Shown: positions 23,250 to 35,275 of the stretch, one piece after another
Layout of the letters: each line of letters starts with the position of its first letter
Numbering within the stretch: the stretch's first letter is position 1
DNA from: Histoplasma ohiense
Taxonomy: Eukaryota; Ascomycota; Eurotiomycetes; Onygenales; Ajellomycetaceae
Length of the DNA stretch: 64,000 bases
Assembly (NCBI GenBank): GCA_017607445.1
Contig: JAEVHH010000003.1
Location: forward strand, 2,046,001 to 2,110,000
Reading direction: 5' to 3'
Made by a program: the position numbers and the translations under genes
The notes under the pieces: model-generated
The model's database searches: none
The model's input: only the letters and a program-made list of their open reading frames with translations
Told to the model about the DNA's origin: nothing

Positions 23250-24884
23250 AGACTACTTTTTGACTGCTTGACTATACTGCTGCTCTGCTGTGTGGACTGA
23301 GTATTATCTGATGCAGATCATTTGTCAGAAAATATTCTCTTCACTGATGAAGCTCTGAGTAGTCACTCACTTGCAGAGTGCTAGTTTGATGAGCTGTGTT
23401 GACTGAATTGATTGAGTGAATGATGTAGATACTATCACTGTGATCATTGATGCTGACTGTGTTGATGATGATTGCTGTTTCTGAGCATTTCTGTGATATC
23501 TGTTGTCAAGATAATGAACAGCTGCTAGCTTTTTTTGAGTTAGACATCTGAGAATGCTGTTCACACATCTGAGCACAGCAGAGCAGTGCTAATACTCAGT
23601 TGAATAGAGTTGATAGTAGTTGACACACTGTGATGCTCTTTTGCACTCTATATTTGTTGATCTCTTGTGCTGATTTGTGAGTTTGCTGTAGTTGGAGCAT
23701 CTTGTCAGTTGCACACACTTTGATGAATGACAGTATCTCTGATATTCTAAGTCATATCTCACTGTCAGTGATCTTTTCTCAATGAATCTGATTCTTTCAC
23801 TGACATTGAAGAATGAGAAGTCTTTCACTGAGATGAGAAAGAAGATAATTCATATAATCTTTTTCATCTTGAAATTCACTTCATATTGTGAGAGTTGATA
23901 GCTCACTGATTTTATCTTTGTCTGAGTCAGAATCTCTTCTTCAATCATCTTATCTGTGGGGATTCTTGTCTCTTCTCAGTTCTGAATAAATTCTGAGACT
24001 TCTGAGACAGTATAATTGTATCACTGCTCTGATAGCTGAATCTCTGTGATGTCAAGAACTTCACAGAGAGTAGTTATTGTTTTCTCAGTGATCAGAGTAT
24101 TGTGTATATCTCTGTTGCTTGATATGATTGCTCAATCTGTTCTGATGAACTTCATCTTCAGCATATTAGCCACATCTCTCATTCTCTGAATGTTTGCAAC
24201 AATTGTCTGCTGTACAGTATATAGCTGCAGCTAGATGATCTGTTTCTCTGACTGAAAAGTGATGAGAATTTGTGAATTCTTCTGCTGCTTTGTGTTTTCT
24301 GTGAGACTTCTTGACTGACTGATGTTCTTGAGCTGCAGACTAGCTTCACTAGCTCTGTCAGCTGAGAAAGCTGCAGTTTTGATAGAGATAACTTCAGAAA
24401 GAACAGAATTTTTCCTCTTCTATATAATATTCACTCAAATAGTCAGCTCTCTCACAGTTGTCTTTGCTGAATTTGACTGTGAGTAAATGTCTGAGACAGC
24501 ACTCTCTTTCAGAGTTGATGCTGCACTCAGATCTGCTGTTATATATACAATGAATCTTTCACAGAAGATTTGAACAAAGTTCTGACTGACTGACTGTTTC
24601 TTCTTCTCAACTCAGCTATTCAGAGTCTTTGTCAATCTGATGAGAGTTTTTTATCACAGATTCTGTTGTTATTGAGTCTTCTCAAACTGTTTCTGTAGCT
24701 GAGAGATGACAGTGGAGATGCTGTCACTGATTTTTTTGAGAACTGAAGAAGACATTGTAACAGTCTTTCTCTATCTCTTATCAGTCTTTTCAGTAACAAA
24801 ATTGACTGATGACTCTGACTTCAGTGATCTGATGTAGACTGTATCAATGTTCTTGAGTGAATGAGAGAATGTTGAGAGCTCCAT
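23250..24884 (-). pseudogene. LINE B ORF1 with zinc-binding segment, decayed
   Basis: ORF1 of LINE B, beginning at the ATG complement of 24882-24884 (MELST in this and the sister copy). It has a Gln/Lys-rich middle and a Cys/His-rich segment in 23828-23589 and beyond (YCHSSKC, then RCSN, QHKR, ECKRASQCVN, HCSAVLRC) resembling the zinc knuckles of Tad1-type ORF1. It is interrupted by many stops. Probably an RNA-binding chaperone when intact. Confidence 0.75.
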
Positions 24885-25038
24885 AACCACTCAACCTGTG
24901 CAGTACACACATGTAGAGTAATCACAGAGAATGTGTGATGATGTTGAACAGATTGAAGGGTTAAAATTATACAAAAAACAGTTAGAAAATGGAAAATTCA
25001 AATGTATCTCTACATTCATAGATAGTTGTAAGGATGAG

Positions 25039-27190
25039 AGAACTGCTGCTGCTGTGTCTGAAAGACTTTATAGTGAATAGAGAGAGATAACTCTTTCAGC
25101 TGATCAGAAAGCTGTCTGCACTTCTAACAGCAGAAGAAAGACAGACAAAATAGATGAAAAAAAAAAGAAAAATAAAATATTCTGAAAAGAAAAATAAAGA
25201 GAAAAATGAAGAAAAATCTGTGTCATCTGTAATATCTTGCAGTCATATGATCAGACATAAATCTGAGGAAAGAGAGAAGAGAGCACTGAAGAAGATCATG
25301 AGAGAAAAAAAGTAGAAAAAGACAGAGAGAGCAGTAAAAAAAGAGAAGAAGAGTACTTAAATCAATAGAAATCAAGATAAATGAAGAAAGACAAAGCAGA
25401 ATATGTATAGATACTATACTGACAGCTGGGAATATATTGACTGAGTCAATATGCAGACTGAACTGATTATATCACAGCTAATTGAAACAGATGAGCCAAC
25501 TGTGTTGATTGAATGGTTTAAATCAATTGAATTAATTGAACTGATTGAACTGATTGTATCAATTGTATCATTTGTATCAATTGAACTGATTGAATTGATT
25601 GTACTGATTGAACTGATTGAGTTGATTGTACTGATTGAACTGATTGTACTGTTTGTATCAATTGTATCAGTTGAATCTATTGTACTGATTGAATCAGTTG
25701 TATCAGATGTTGTGCTATCTGTATCATCTGTATAGACTTGAAACTGCTGTGGGGGTTGTCAGATGATGTGTGCTCAATCAACTGTGTTATCTCATACAGT
25801 ACTGTATGTAGAATTGCATGCAGTCAAGCAGTTCTACAAAGTCTGTAGAAATCAGAGACTCTAGATAGACAACAGCTGTTACTCAGTTGTATAATTATAC
25901 TGCTGATCTCTTAAATCAGTGAGAGAAGTGTTTTTGTAAATATCAACAAAGTATCAAATGTTCTGAGCTTTTATTGTATTCACAGATATAGATGAGTCTC
26001 ACATCTGTATGCTGAAAATATCTGTGATATCAGAAAAAGTCCTCATGAGAGAAGTGAAGTGCAAGTCAGTGATAAAGAATATATCATAACATAATGAGCT
26101 CTGAAGAGATCTTTACTTAATATTTCACAGTTGATTTACTGAATTTTCAGCTCTGATATCAGTCAGAGAGTTTTTCACAGACTTCATTTCATCACTTTTA
26201 TTCTGTCTCTTGATTGAGCTGCTTGATCACTGTGCAGATTTCACTGACTGTGAATATAATCTTGAGTTTATAGACTGAGACTGCAGTAGATAAGATTATC
26301 TGCTTCATCAGACAGTCTACTTTCTCATTGTTCTCTATCTTCATATACTCAGAGATTTATTTCAGACTCATATTATATTGTCTGAGAAGCTTATGACAGT
26401 GACTGTAGATTCATGTTTGAGAAGATCACTGCACTGTTCTATATATCTTAGATAACTGATATATTATCAAAGTAAAGTCAGATTCAAGAATTGATGCTGT
26501 CATCTGTGATACAGAATAGAAACTTCATCACATACTCTAATACACAGCAGATGTCAACTATTTCAGTATCAAAGATATATGATATAGAGCTCAGTGCAGC
26601 TGAGAAGCTAATCAGCTGTTTGTTTCTCTGATAGATTATAAAGTTATAACTCATCAGTCTGTTGTTGTCAAGAATCTATTTTGATTCATCTGAGAAAATA
26701 TATAGATCTATTGAAGATTGACTTTCTCATTATTTTTTAAATATCTGAATAGTATTTTTTTTATCTACACTCTCTGTGGAATCTGTTCCACACTTCTTCA
26801 AGTAGTGTGGGATGATAAGTGTGAATCTATTGATTGTAGACAGCAGCATTTTCAATCTCTGAATCTTGATCTTCAGATACTGCTGAGTTTCAGCCTCTTT
26901 TTCATATATAATCATTGAAGAAGCTATTTATAAAGTCAGTGAATGCTTCTCATTCATCATCTGAAGTCTTGTCATAAAATGCATTTTGATCTTCTTCAGA
27001 GCTATCATTGCTGATGAGAGTTCAGCATCTCAGTATAGAGTTGTGATGAATGTTGTATAGAAAACTGAAAGAATTTTTCTGACTGTTATGATAAGCATCT
27101 TCTCAACTGTTTTCATATGTTATCTCAGATGAGAGCTGATCTCCCCACTTCTGCTTATATGTTTTGCTGGCTGCGTGCGGCCGCCGTATC
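25039..27190 (-). mobile_element. LINE B copy 3, truncated at both ends
   Basis: Minus-oriented copy covering the 3' region and the RNase H/late RT part of ORF2, homologous to about 18600-20725. A minisatellite is present at 25530-25720. Relative to copy 2 it shows many extra C-to-T and G-to-A changes at CC/GG (GACCAC against GATCAC, for example). Its 5' limit, 27160-27190, contrasts sharply: it keeps TGCGTGCGGCCGCCG where copy 2 reads TGTGTGTGACTGCTG. Confidence 0.82.
25530..25720 (+). repeat. 10-bp minisatellite in LINE B copy 3
   Basis: Same TTGAACTGAT/TTGTACTGAT array as in copy 2. The plus-strand open frame at 25451-25735 (Ile/Leu/Glu repeats) is produced by it and is rejected as a gene. 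Confidence 0.86.
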
Positions 27191-27889
27191 AGATCTGAAT
27201 GATGAAATGAGAAGCAGTCTGAGCTTATTATCATGAGCAGCATTTCAATGCTCACTATGCTGTGTGAGAGATGTGCAACCTCCATCCTTGTATGAAAAAA
27301 ATGAATAAGCAGAGTATGAAATTCAAAGTAATGTTTTTTGATAATACTAGATACTGATATGAAAATAGAAGCTATCTGTGAGATCTGTTATTATCAGAAG
27401 TCTGAGAATTTCATTTTTCTCAACACTGTGTTTGTATGTTTTGTCTGAAAAATTGATGAGAAGAAGTATTGCTTTCAGTGTTCTGCTCTCAATACTCTTC
27501 AAATCACAGTGAAGACAATATTGATCACATTTTTTGAGTGTATGATATTATGTGAAAACAGATGTAACAATATCTCACTAATCATTTTATAGATGATCTT
27601 AAGATTATAATTCATTGTAAGTGAATGACTCTTACTGTAAAAGATATTAGATTGATAATGAAGATCACTGAAGAATTGAATAGTAATTTTTTTAATAATT
27701 ATAGATTGAATAAATAAGTTTTATTTTATTTTTTTATTTTTTTTTCATTATTTTTTTTTTACTGAAGATTTTTTTTTTAATTTTTTTGCTGAAGATTTTT
27801 GTTTTTTTTTTTATAATATTCTCAGTTGTTGTTTTTGTTTTTGTTTTTTAATTTTCAAAATGTGAACAGACATATAATGATATTTCTGT
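27191..27889. other. AT-rich stretch, no gene recognised
   Basis: It lies between the LINE B copy 3 end and a hAT end. It ends in T-rich low-complexity DNA (27720-27845). The minus strand near 27560-27400 reads through a short Cys-containing stretch that I cannot assign. It may be the inside of the hAT-related element whose right end begins near 27890. Confidence 0.45.
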
Positions 27890-28119
27890 TGTGACATCAA
27901 AAAGATAATGATATTTGATAACACTCACATCATAATTAGCTATTATTTAGCATAAAGATATATGTATTATATAATTATGAGTAAATCATGATTCTGTTTG
28001 ATTCTGTTTTGTAAAATGAGACCAAACAGAACTGTGACTCAGAAATCAAGATAAGAACAGTATTCAGAATCTAAATATTTCTCATAAACAGTGAAATAAG
28101 ATCAGAGCTATAATACAAA
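27890..28119 (+). mobile_element. hAT-related right-end segment, split by gypsy1 (left piece)
   Basis: It matches the right part of the hAT derivatives (GATAATGATATTTGATAACACTC, the hairpin region and onwards; compare 39610-39770). Copy C of gypsy1 interrupts it between 28119 and 34202. The hairpin arms here are eroded (TCTGTTTGATTCTGTTTTG). Confidence 0.77.
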
Positions 28120-28653
28120 TGTGATGAGTTAGCATTCATTAGTAATTAACTTATGCAATCAACTTCTCTTCTGCACCTGCTTGTTTCTGGCTGTTGTGAT
28201 CTTGTGTAATTCTCAATATTCTTCTGCTCTGTGCTCTGTGTTTGTGTAGTTTCTAATGATTCTTCTGTATAGCTTTTAATGTTCTTCTGCTCTGTGTTCT
28301 GCATTTGTATAGTCTCTAATGATTCTTCTGTGTAGCTTCTTATATTCTTCTGCTCTGTGTTCTGCACTCATATAGTCTCTAATGATTCTTCTGTGTAGCT
28401 CTCAATGATTTCTCTGCTTCATATTCTGTGCTTGTGTAGCTTCTAACAATTCTTATGTGTATCTTTTAATGTTCTTTCACTCTGCACTTCACTGTGAAGT
28501 GACTTCTGATATTCTTCTGCTCTGAACTTTTCTCTATAAAAATTTTCTTTGTATGATCTTTTCTTCTGATTTCTTTTCTCTTTCTTTTCTTAATCAATTT
28601 ATAATCTGTAATTAGAATAGTATCAAATTGTTAATTGAAGTATGTCTATTACA
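28120..28653 (+). repeat. Gypsy1 copy C 5' LTR
   Basis: 534 bp, TGTGATGAGTTAG to GTCTATTACA. Contains the 63-bp tandem repeat, visible on the minus strand as a 21-residue repeated peptide at 28367-28146. Its inner end (GAAGTATGTCTATTACA) has lost the CpGs kept in the 3' LTR outer end. Confidence 0.94.
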
Positions 28654-29034
28654 TTATGAATTGATTCTTCTGTGTTTAAGATCTGAGTGTCTTGTTATTA
28701 GTTCTTACATCTGAGTATGTTGTTATCAGTTCTTATGTCTGAGTGTGTTGTTTACAGACCCAAGTGTCTAGTTGTTACAAGAGATCTCTTGTGAGTCTGA
28801 GTGTCTTTATTGTTAGTTATATAGACTGTTGTGTCTAAGTGTTTGAAACACAATTGACTGTGTTCTATGAGGCCCAAGTGTCTATGAACTGTAATGCTGT
28901 GAATAGTGTTCATGAAGAAGCTTGATCAAGCTTAGCACTGCAACACTGTGAATAGTGTCTGTGAGAGGACTGAGTGTCTACAAGTATTTCTTTTCCTTTT
29001 TTTATATTATTATTACATGTTCTTAGACATTGAA

Positions 29035-30060
29035 ATGAACTATGAACAATTCTATGAACACCTGCTGCATCTGAACATGGTGGACAATAATTTAGACTTA
29101 TGAAGCATCCTTCAGCAGCAGATGCTACAGATGGCTGAATTGCAACAACAATTTGCTGAGATAAGCACTTTCACATTCACTGTTCCTTCTACATCCATGT
29201 CTTATGAAAAGCCCTCAAGAGAGAAGCTCTCAATTCTTGACAAATATGAGAAAGATCTAGCACTCTACCTTGTGTGAAAGTCAAAAGCAAATGTCAAATT
29301 GAACATTGATGAATGAGCAATAGGCTTGCTATTCAATCAAGTGTGGTATATTCATAGCAGATTGAATGATGATGTGTTAGCAAAATTTCAATTCTGAATG
29401 AGTCATTGTCAGAATCATCAGTGTATGTCAGAGCTAGTCTTCTGACAACTCAACTCTCTCTTTCTCAATTCTACACTTCAAGTCAAGATATTGAACTGGC
29501 TAAATCAGACTTGTCAGATGAATGTTGTGTTGACAACTTATCTTTCTGAATTCAATTGCAAGCTTCTAGAAGCAGATGAGCAAGACTGGAATGATACTAT
29601 CAAAATCAACATACTGTTCAAGAACTTGAACTTTCAGTTGCATAATCAAAGTGTAGAGTATCTGAAGCTCTCAATATACAGCAAATTCTGCACTGATTTT
29701 TATCTGTTGAACAACAATCTGTCTCAGTTCTGTGTGCTTCAAAATTGCAGAGAATTTCATTAAACAAATACATACACTCTGAACTGCTCTGCAGTGCTCC
29801 CTGCCTTCAAATCAGAATCAATGAACTGAGTTTCATATATAAACACAAGTCACCTGAGGGTTCTCAATGTCTCAGAGAAGAACATTGCTGACTGAATCAT
29901 CAGAGAAGTCTGCATATGCTGTGACAAGTCAGAGCATTTTGTGAATCAATGTCTGAATACAATCACTCTGAGTAAATCTCTCACATGTGTAAACACTATG
30001 TTGTCTGTGGACAAGCAAAAACAGAGAAAAGATGAGCTCTTGCTCTAAAATATGAATGAG
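29035..30060 (+). pseudogene. gag: Gypsy1 copy C gag remnant
   Basis: Gag from ATG 29035 (MNYEQFYEHLLHLN). It has a Gln-rich stretch (LQQQMLQMAELQQQ), a longest open segment at 29491-29763, and a CCHC zinc knuckle CICCDKSEHFVNQC near 29910-29955. It is interrupted by TGA stops (for example at the position after NNLDL). The frame ends near 30048 (TAA), after which pol continues in the -1 register; copy B has the same offset. Confidence 0.85.
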
Positions 30061-33000
30061 AATTCAAGAAGCAGAAAGCTAGCTGAAGATTCAAGCAGAA
30101 AATGCAAGTGAATACAATCATGATCTCTGTCATTGTAAATAGCCTAGTCAATGTATGAGCAATGATAGACAGTGGTTTTCTTCATTACACTTTTATAGAC
30201 ACTCAGCTGATTGAGAAGCATAAGCTTCAGTGTATTCTCTTTCTCAAACTGTGTAAACTCAGTGGATTTGACAGCCTCAGAGGATCCACCTTCTACAACA
30301 TGGTAAGATTTAATGTTGATGTAGAAGAACATGAGAAAAAGAATGTATACACATACAAAATACAAGACCTTGAGTACAATCTAATACTTGATCTATCATG
30401 ACTCACAGAATTTGAAACCTTGTTGAATGCATGCAACTGCTGTCTTATTTTCTCAGAAGATGACTGTGTTTATAAGAAGAATGTTGATAGAACCACTGAT
30501 CTCACTCAGATATCAGTGAAAGTGTACAAACTACTAACTCATCAAATGCATGAGAAGAAGAATGTCCAAGTGTTCACTGCTAGCATGATGGATATCAAAA
30601 AAGCATTAGAAAAGTTAGAATTTAAAGACTCCAAGAAATCATACAAGAAACTATCTGAATTGTATGAAGATTTTGCAGACATATTCAATGAGAAAGAAGC
30701 TGAAAAGCTTTCCTCTCACTGAGAACTCAGTATAGATCATACAATTGAGCTCATTAAGAAAGACAGTAAGAATTCACAATCACTCTGAGATTCTCTCTAC
30801 AGTATATTGCATGATGAACTTCTTATTCTATGAAAAACACTCAACAGATTACTGAACAAAGGCTTCATTTGTGTTAGCAACTCATTCATTGCAGCATCTG
30901 TACTGTTTGCAAACAAATCAGAAGAAGGCTTATGATTCTGCATTGACTACTGAGAACTCAACAAGATTACACAGAAGAACTGATACTCTCTCTCACTCAT
31001 CAACAAAACACTCAAACAAGTAGAAAAAGCAAAATGATTTATGAAGCTTGACATCTCTGCAGCCTTCTATAAGATAAGGATTAATGAAGGTGACAAATGG
31101 CTAACCACTTTTTGTACATGTTATGGATTATACAAATGAACAGTGACCCTCTTTGGATTAGTGAATGCTCTGAGTACATTTCAGAAATACATTAACTGGG
31201 CTCTATGAGATCTGCTTGATGAAATTGTCTCAGTGTACATGAATGATATCTTGATCTTCACTGATGGATTGCTCACTGAGCACTGTAAGCATATACAACA
31301 AATGCTTGACTGTCTATGAAAAGCTGGACTGCAAGTGGACATTGACAAATGCAACTTTGAAACCAAGTCTACAATCTATCTAGAATTCATCATTGAAGCT
31401 GAAAAAGGTGTATGTATGGATTCTAAGAAGGTGGAAGCAATTCTCAACTGAGAGGCATCAGTCTTGATAAAAGAGACTAGAAGCTTTCTAGAGTTTGTCA
31501 ACTTCTACTGAAGATTTATCAAGAACTTCTTCAATATCATATAATCACTGATGAATCTGACCCAGAAAGATGCTGTATTCCAATGGACTGAAGAAGTGGA
31601 TGCAGCATTCAAAAAGCTGAAGTGTATGTTCACAAGCATCTTGATGCTGCAATCATTTGATTCAGATAAGCATACAATTCTTGAAACAGACACCTCAGAT
31701 TATGTAGTAGATGAGACACTGATGCAATATGACAACAAAGATATTCTACAATCTTGTGCCTTCATCTTGAAAAAGATGTCATTCACTGAATGCAACTACA
31801 AGATCTACAACAAGAAGCTTCTAGCAATCATACAATGCTTTGAAGAATGGGAATTCAAACTTATGAGTGTTGAGAGATTTGAGATTGTTACTGATCATAA
31901 GAATCTAGAGTACTTCACAATCACTTGTAAGCTCACTGAGAGGCATATGCATTGATCATGATTTCTTAGCCATTTTTCATTCACAATTTGTTATTGATCT
32001 GGAGTAGAGAATACTCTTGTGGATGCTCTGTCTCACTGAGAATAAGATATACCATCTGATGACTTGAATGACAGATGGAAACATCAAGAGCATTGATTAA
32101 TCAACTCTGCAATTATAGAAAGTTCTATGCAATCAGATGAACTCTGTGTACATATCAATCAGTTCCAAGCTCAAGAACCCTCACTTGAAGAGCAATGGAA
32201 GCTAGTGACAGAAGCAGATGAATTCTGACAACAAACTGCTGAAGTCATACAAAACAGAGCATCTTGATTCTCTGCAAGTGTATACTCAAGAATGAATATC
32301 TCAGCATGTTCAATTGATGATGACAACTGCTTATGCTTTTGAGATAGGCAATGAGTCTCTGATTCAGAATCTCTATAAATATGAATCATGCAAGAAATTC
32401 ATGACTTGCTGATGACTGAACACTCAGAATGTGAAATCATATACAACATTGTCATCTGAGAATTCTACTGATCAGATATGTTGAAAGACATACACTGGTT
32501 CATACACAACTGTGATTGCTGTGGCTCAGTGACAGTATGACATGAATGTTGAAAAGGAATGCTGAAGCTTCTATCTGTCTTCAACTGAACTTGGTGTGAT
32601 ATAGCTATCAATTTTGCAGTTTTCTTATCTGAAAGCAGAGATTCTATGAATATTCTAGTCATTGTTGACTGACTCAGCAAGAGTGTAATACTACAGCTCT
32701 GTGACAAGATGGACACTGAAGTAGTTGCAGATGTCTTCATCAGAAACCTGTTCTATCATATACACAGTCTGCCTTCATTTATTGTGTCAGATAGAGACAG
32801 TCAATTCATCAGCACACTCTGGGCCTGTGTATGTCAATTATTAAGAATTGAATGAAAGTTATCAACAGCATACCACCTAGAGACTGATGAAGCTACTGAG
32901 AGAATGATATAAACAGTAAAGAACATTTTCTGTAAGTTCTGCAATTATATACAAAACAACTGAAGCAATCTGCTGCCACATACTGAGATTGTAATTAACA

Positions 33001-33655
33001 GTTGAGATTCTGCTATAACAGATGTAAGCTCATTCTTTCTTCTATACAGATACAACTTAGAGATTCTGAACTTTCTTGAGACTTTCTGAGAAACTGTGTA
33101 CATCCACAGTCTCATACAGACAGCAGAGAACATTGTGAGCAAGCTGAAGAAAGTTCACAAATAGACAGAAGCTTCAATGATCAGCACTCAGCAAGATTAT
33201 AAAAATCAAATGAACATCAGAAGAAGTTCTGCAATTCAATATCATATAGAAGACAAAGTCTGACTGAATCTCAAGAATATAAGAACAGATCATCTCTTGC
33301 ATACACTAGATTATCATCATATCAAGTATACAGTGAAGAAAGTGCTAGACACACACAATTATCAACTCAACATCTCATCTGATATTCATGATGTCTTTCA
33401 TATGAATCTGCTCTGACCTGTGACTGAGAATTCATTCCTCTCACAGAGAACCTTCAATTGACAGCCATCTGTCATTGTAGAAGAAGACAACAAACTCAAG
33501 TGGGAAATCAAAGCAATTCTTGACAATAGAATCAACTGCTGCTGCTGTGAATATCTTATCAAATGAATAGAATATGATCATCTGATCTGGGAATCTGTGT
33601 TCATCTTGAAGGACACTGCTGCCCTCGACACCTACAAGTCCTCACTCATCTCAGT
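30060..33655 (+). pseudogene. pol: Gypsy1 copy C pol remnant
   Basis: Protease (MIDSGFLH at 30162, catalytic DSG kept). RT follows (KLDISAAFYKIRI near 31050, LFGLVNAL near 31150, YMND at 31236-31247 in place of Y-x-D-D). RNase H (ETDTSDYVVDE, YKIYNKKLLAII, VTDHKNLEYF) is within an open stretch 31551-31955. Integrase shows the H...C..C end near 32510, DIAINFAVF near 32598, VSDRDSQFIS near 32785 and the TDEATERM Glu near 32885. A chromodomain (EIKAILDNRI, YLIK, YDHLIWES) ends near 33600. Stops are almost all TGA in former TGG or CGA codons. Not functional. Confidence 0.9.
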
Positions 33656-33667
33656 AGAGGGGGATAA

Positions 33668-34201
33668 TGTGATGGGTTAGCACTCATTAGTAATTAACTT
33701 ACACAATCAACTCCTCTTCTGCATCCACTTATTTCTGGCTGTTGTGATCTCATATAACTCTTGATGTTCTTCCACTCTGTGCTCTGCACTCATATAGTTT
33801 CTAACAATTCTTTCATGTAGCTCTTAACATTCTTCTGCTCTGTGCTCTGCACTCATATAGTCTCTAACAATTCTTCTGTGTAGCTTCTTACATTTTTTTG
33901 CTCTGTGTTTCACACTTGTATAGTCTCTAACAATTCTTCTGTGTAGCTCTCAATGATTCTTTCATCTCACATTTCATGCTTGTATAGCTTCTAATGATTC
34001 TTACATATATCTCTTAATGTTCTTTCACTTCACACTTCACTGTGGAGTGGCTTCTGATATTCTTCTGCTCTGAACTTTTCTCTATAAGAACCCTCTTCAT
34101 ACAACCTTTTCTTCTGATTTCTTTTCTCTTTCTTTCCTTAATCAATTCATAATCTGTAATTAGGATAGTACCAAATCGTTAATCGAAGTACGCCCGTTAC
34201 A
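33668..34201 (+). repeat. Gypsy1 copy C 3' LTR
   Basis: 534 bp, TGTGATGGGTTAG to GTACGCCCGTTACA. Its last 40 bases keep four CpGs absent from the same place in the 5' LTR. Confidence 0.94.
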
Positions 34202-34321
34202 ACAAACAGTGTAAAGTGACTGATTTGAAAAACAATATATGAGATCAGAACTAAAATATACAAGAATGAAATCAATACTGAAATTGATTATGATTCTATA
34301 GACAGTTACACAGTCAGTCTA
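34202..34321 (+). mobile_element. hAT-related right-end segment (right piece) with terminal repeat
   Basis: Continues the hAT-like end from 28119 after the ACAAA duplication: AACAGTGTAAAGTGACT and onwards, finishing at CAGTCAGTCTA (34321), the same terminus as GCCAGTCTA of the derivatives. The left end of this element was not found, so its 8-bp duplication (expected TTTCTTAT) could not be checked. Confidence 0.75.
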
Positions 34322-35275
34322 TTTCTTATATTACAAATTGATTCATCTGTGTTAATCTGAGTGCTCTATATTTATGATTGCATTCAGATGCTTAAGTTAA
34401 GAATAAGTTACTAAATTCTCATAAAGCTGTGTTATTGTGATAACATTTATAATTTTCAAAGTTCTATAAAGCTACATCACTGTGATAATGCTGTGAAGAA
34501 GTCTGAGTATTTATAAAGTATTTTCTTCAAAGAATAAGAACTGAATCTTCTGATCTTCAAGCTATCAGAAGCAAAAACTATAATCTTATATAAAATTAAA
34601 ATAAATTATAAACATCTTTTTATAAATGAGAACTGAAGTTTTGTCAAAGATAACACTGAGCTTTATAACTTTCTTCAGCAGCAATTTTTGTAGATGACAG
34701 AGCTTCAACAACAATTGAATTATCTGAATATAAATACATCAGAAATTATATAGATATCAATACTTTCTATATATAAAAGAAAAGAATATCTTCTTCTTTT
34801 CAATAAGTTTGCAGAAAAGCTCTCAATCTATCTAATCTGAAAATAAAAGATAAAAATCAAATTCAAAAAAAAGAGTCTGTGATAGACATTCTACTCTCAC
34901 AAGTGTGCTATATTTATAGTCAGCTAGAAGATTATTATTATTATTATTATTCTTCAATTATAGATGCATGCAGTCAGTGACTATGACATCTATCTAAAAC
35001 ACTTCAGAATTTTTCAACTCAAGAATAATTTAATATACAAAGACAATTTAAAACATGCATTATCAGAATTCCAGCCCAGAATCAAACAACTATTCAAACT
35101 GTTCAATCAAAGAAATCAAAATCAAAAGAATGTCAGCAAGCCAACACAACTTAGTTTGAAAACAAAAGAAATAAACATTGTAAAAGACAGCTTTATTATA
35201 ACAAGGAAAAGAAAAACCACTGACAACAACTATAACATCAATAAAAAACAAATCAAACATTTCAAAACAAATTAA
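34322..35275 (+). pseudogene. Diverged LTR-retrotransposon leader and gag-like remnant
   Basis: The start (ACAAATTGATTCATCTGTGTT, near 34331) resembles the gypsy1 leader after its 5' LTR (28654 onwards). Near 34670-34735 a Gln-rich gag-like segment (FLQQQFL, TELQQQLN) matches the layout of gypsy1 gag. Farther on, an open stretch at 34964-35275 (YDIYLKHFRIFQLKNN...) is Lys/Asn/Gln-rich and not recognised; its preceding bases contain an (ATT)n run at about 34928-34950. No LTR was seen. Probably a separate, older gypsy family; the assignment is weak for the last 300 bases. Confidence 0.5.

Larger units (their letters stand above)
18346..25038 (-). mobile_element. LINE B copy 2, near full-length non-LTR retrotransposon
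   Basis: About 6.7 kb, minus orientation. The 3' tail is (TTTG)n near 18352-18372, then a 3' region with a 10-bp minisatellite, ORF2, ORF1 (ATG at 24884) and a 5' leader ending near 25038. It aligns over its length with the plus-strand copy at 43686-57835. Almost every frame is broken; CpG is nearly absent and CC/GG is rare. It supplies the empty site for the gypsy2 insertion in the other copy (near 23330-23360). Confidence 0.87.
28120..34201 (+). mobile_element. Gypsy1 copy C, complete Ty3/gypsy chromovirus (6082 bp)
   Basis: Complete plus-strand copy. LTRs 28120-28653 and 33668-34201 are both 534 bp, and the 5-bp duplication ACAAA is at 28115-28119 and 34202-34206. A polypurine tract GAGGGGG precedes the 3' LTR. 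It is inserted in a hAT-related end, which continues at 34202. It is the best-preserved of the three gypsy1 copies toward its 3' end (CCCTCGACACC near 33620, ATCGAAGTACGCCCG near 34180). Confidence 0.95.

Noticed and set aside
25451..25735. Plus-strand 94-residue Ile/Leu/Glu-repeat frame
   Set aside because: Produced by the 10-bp minisatellite in the LINE B 3' region and antisense to that element.
28146..28367. Minus-strand frame with 21-residue repeats
   Set aside because: Lies in the gypsy1 LTR and reflects its 63-bp tandem repeat; an LTR is not expected to code here.
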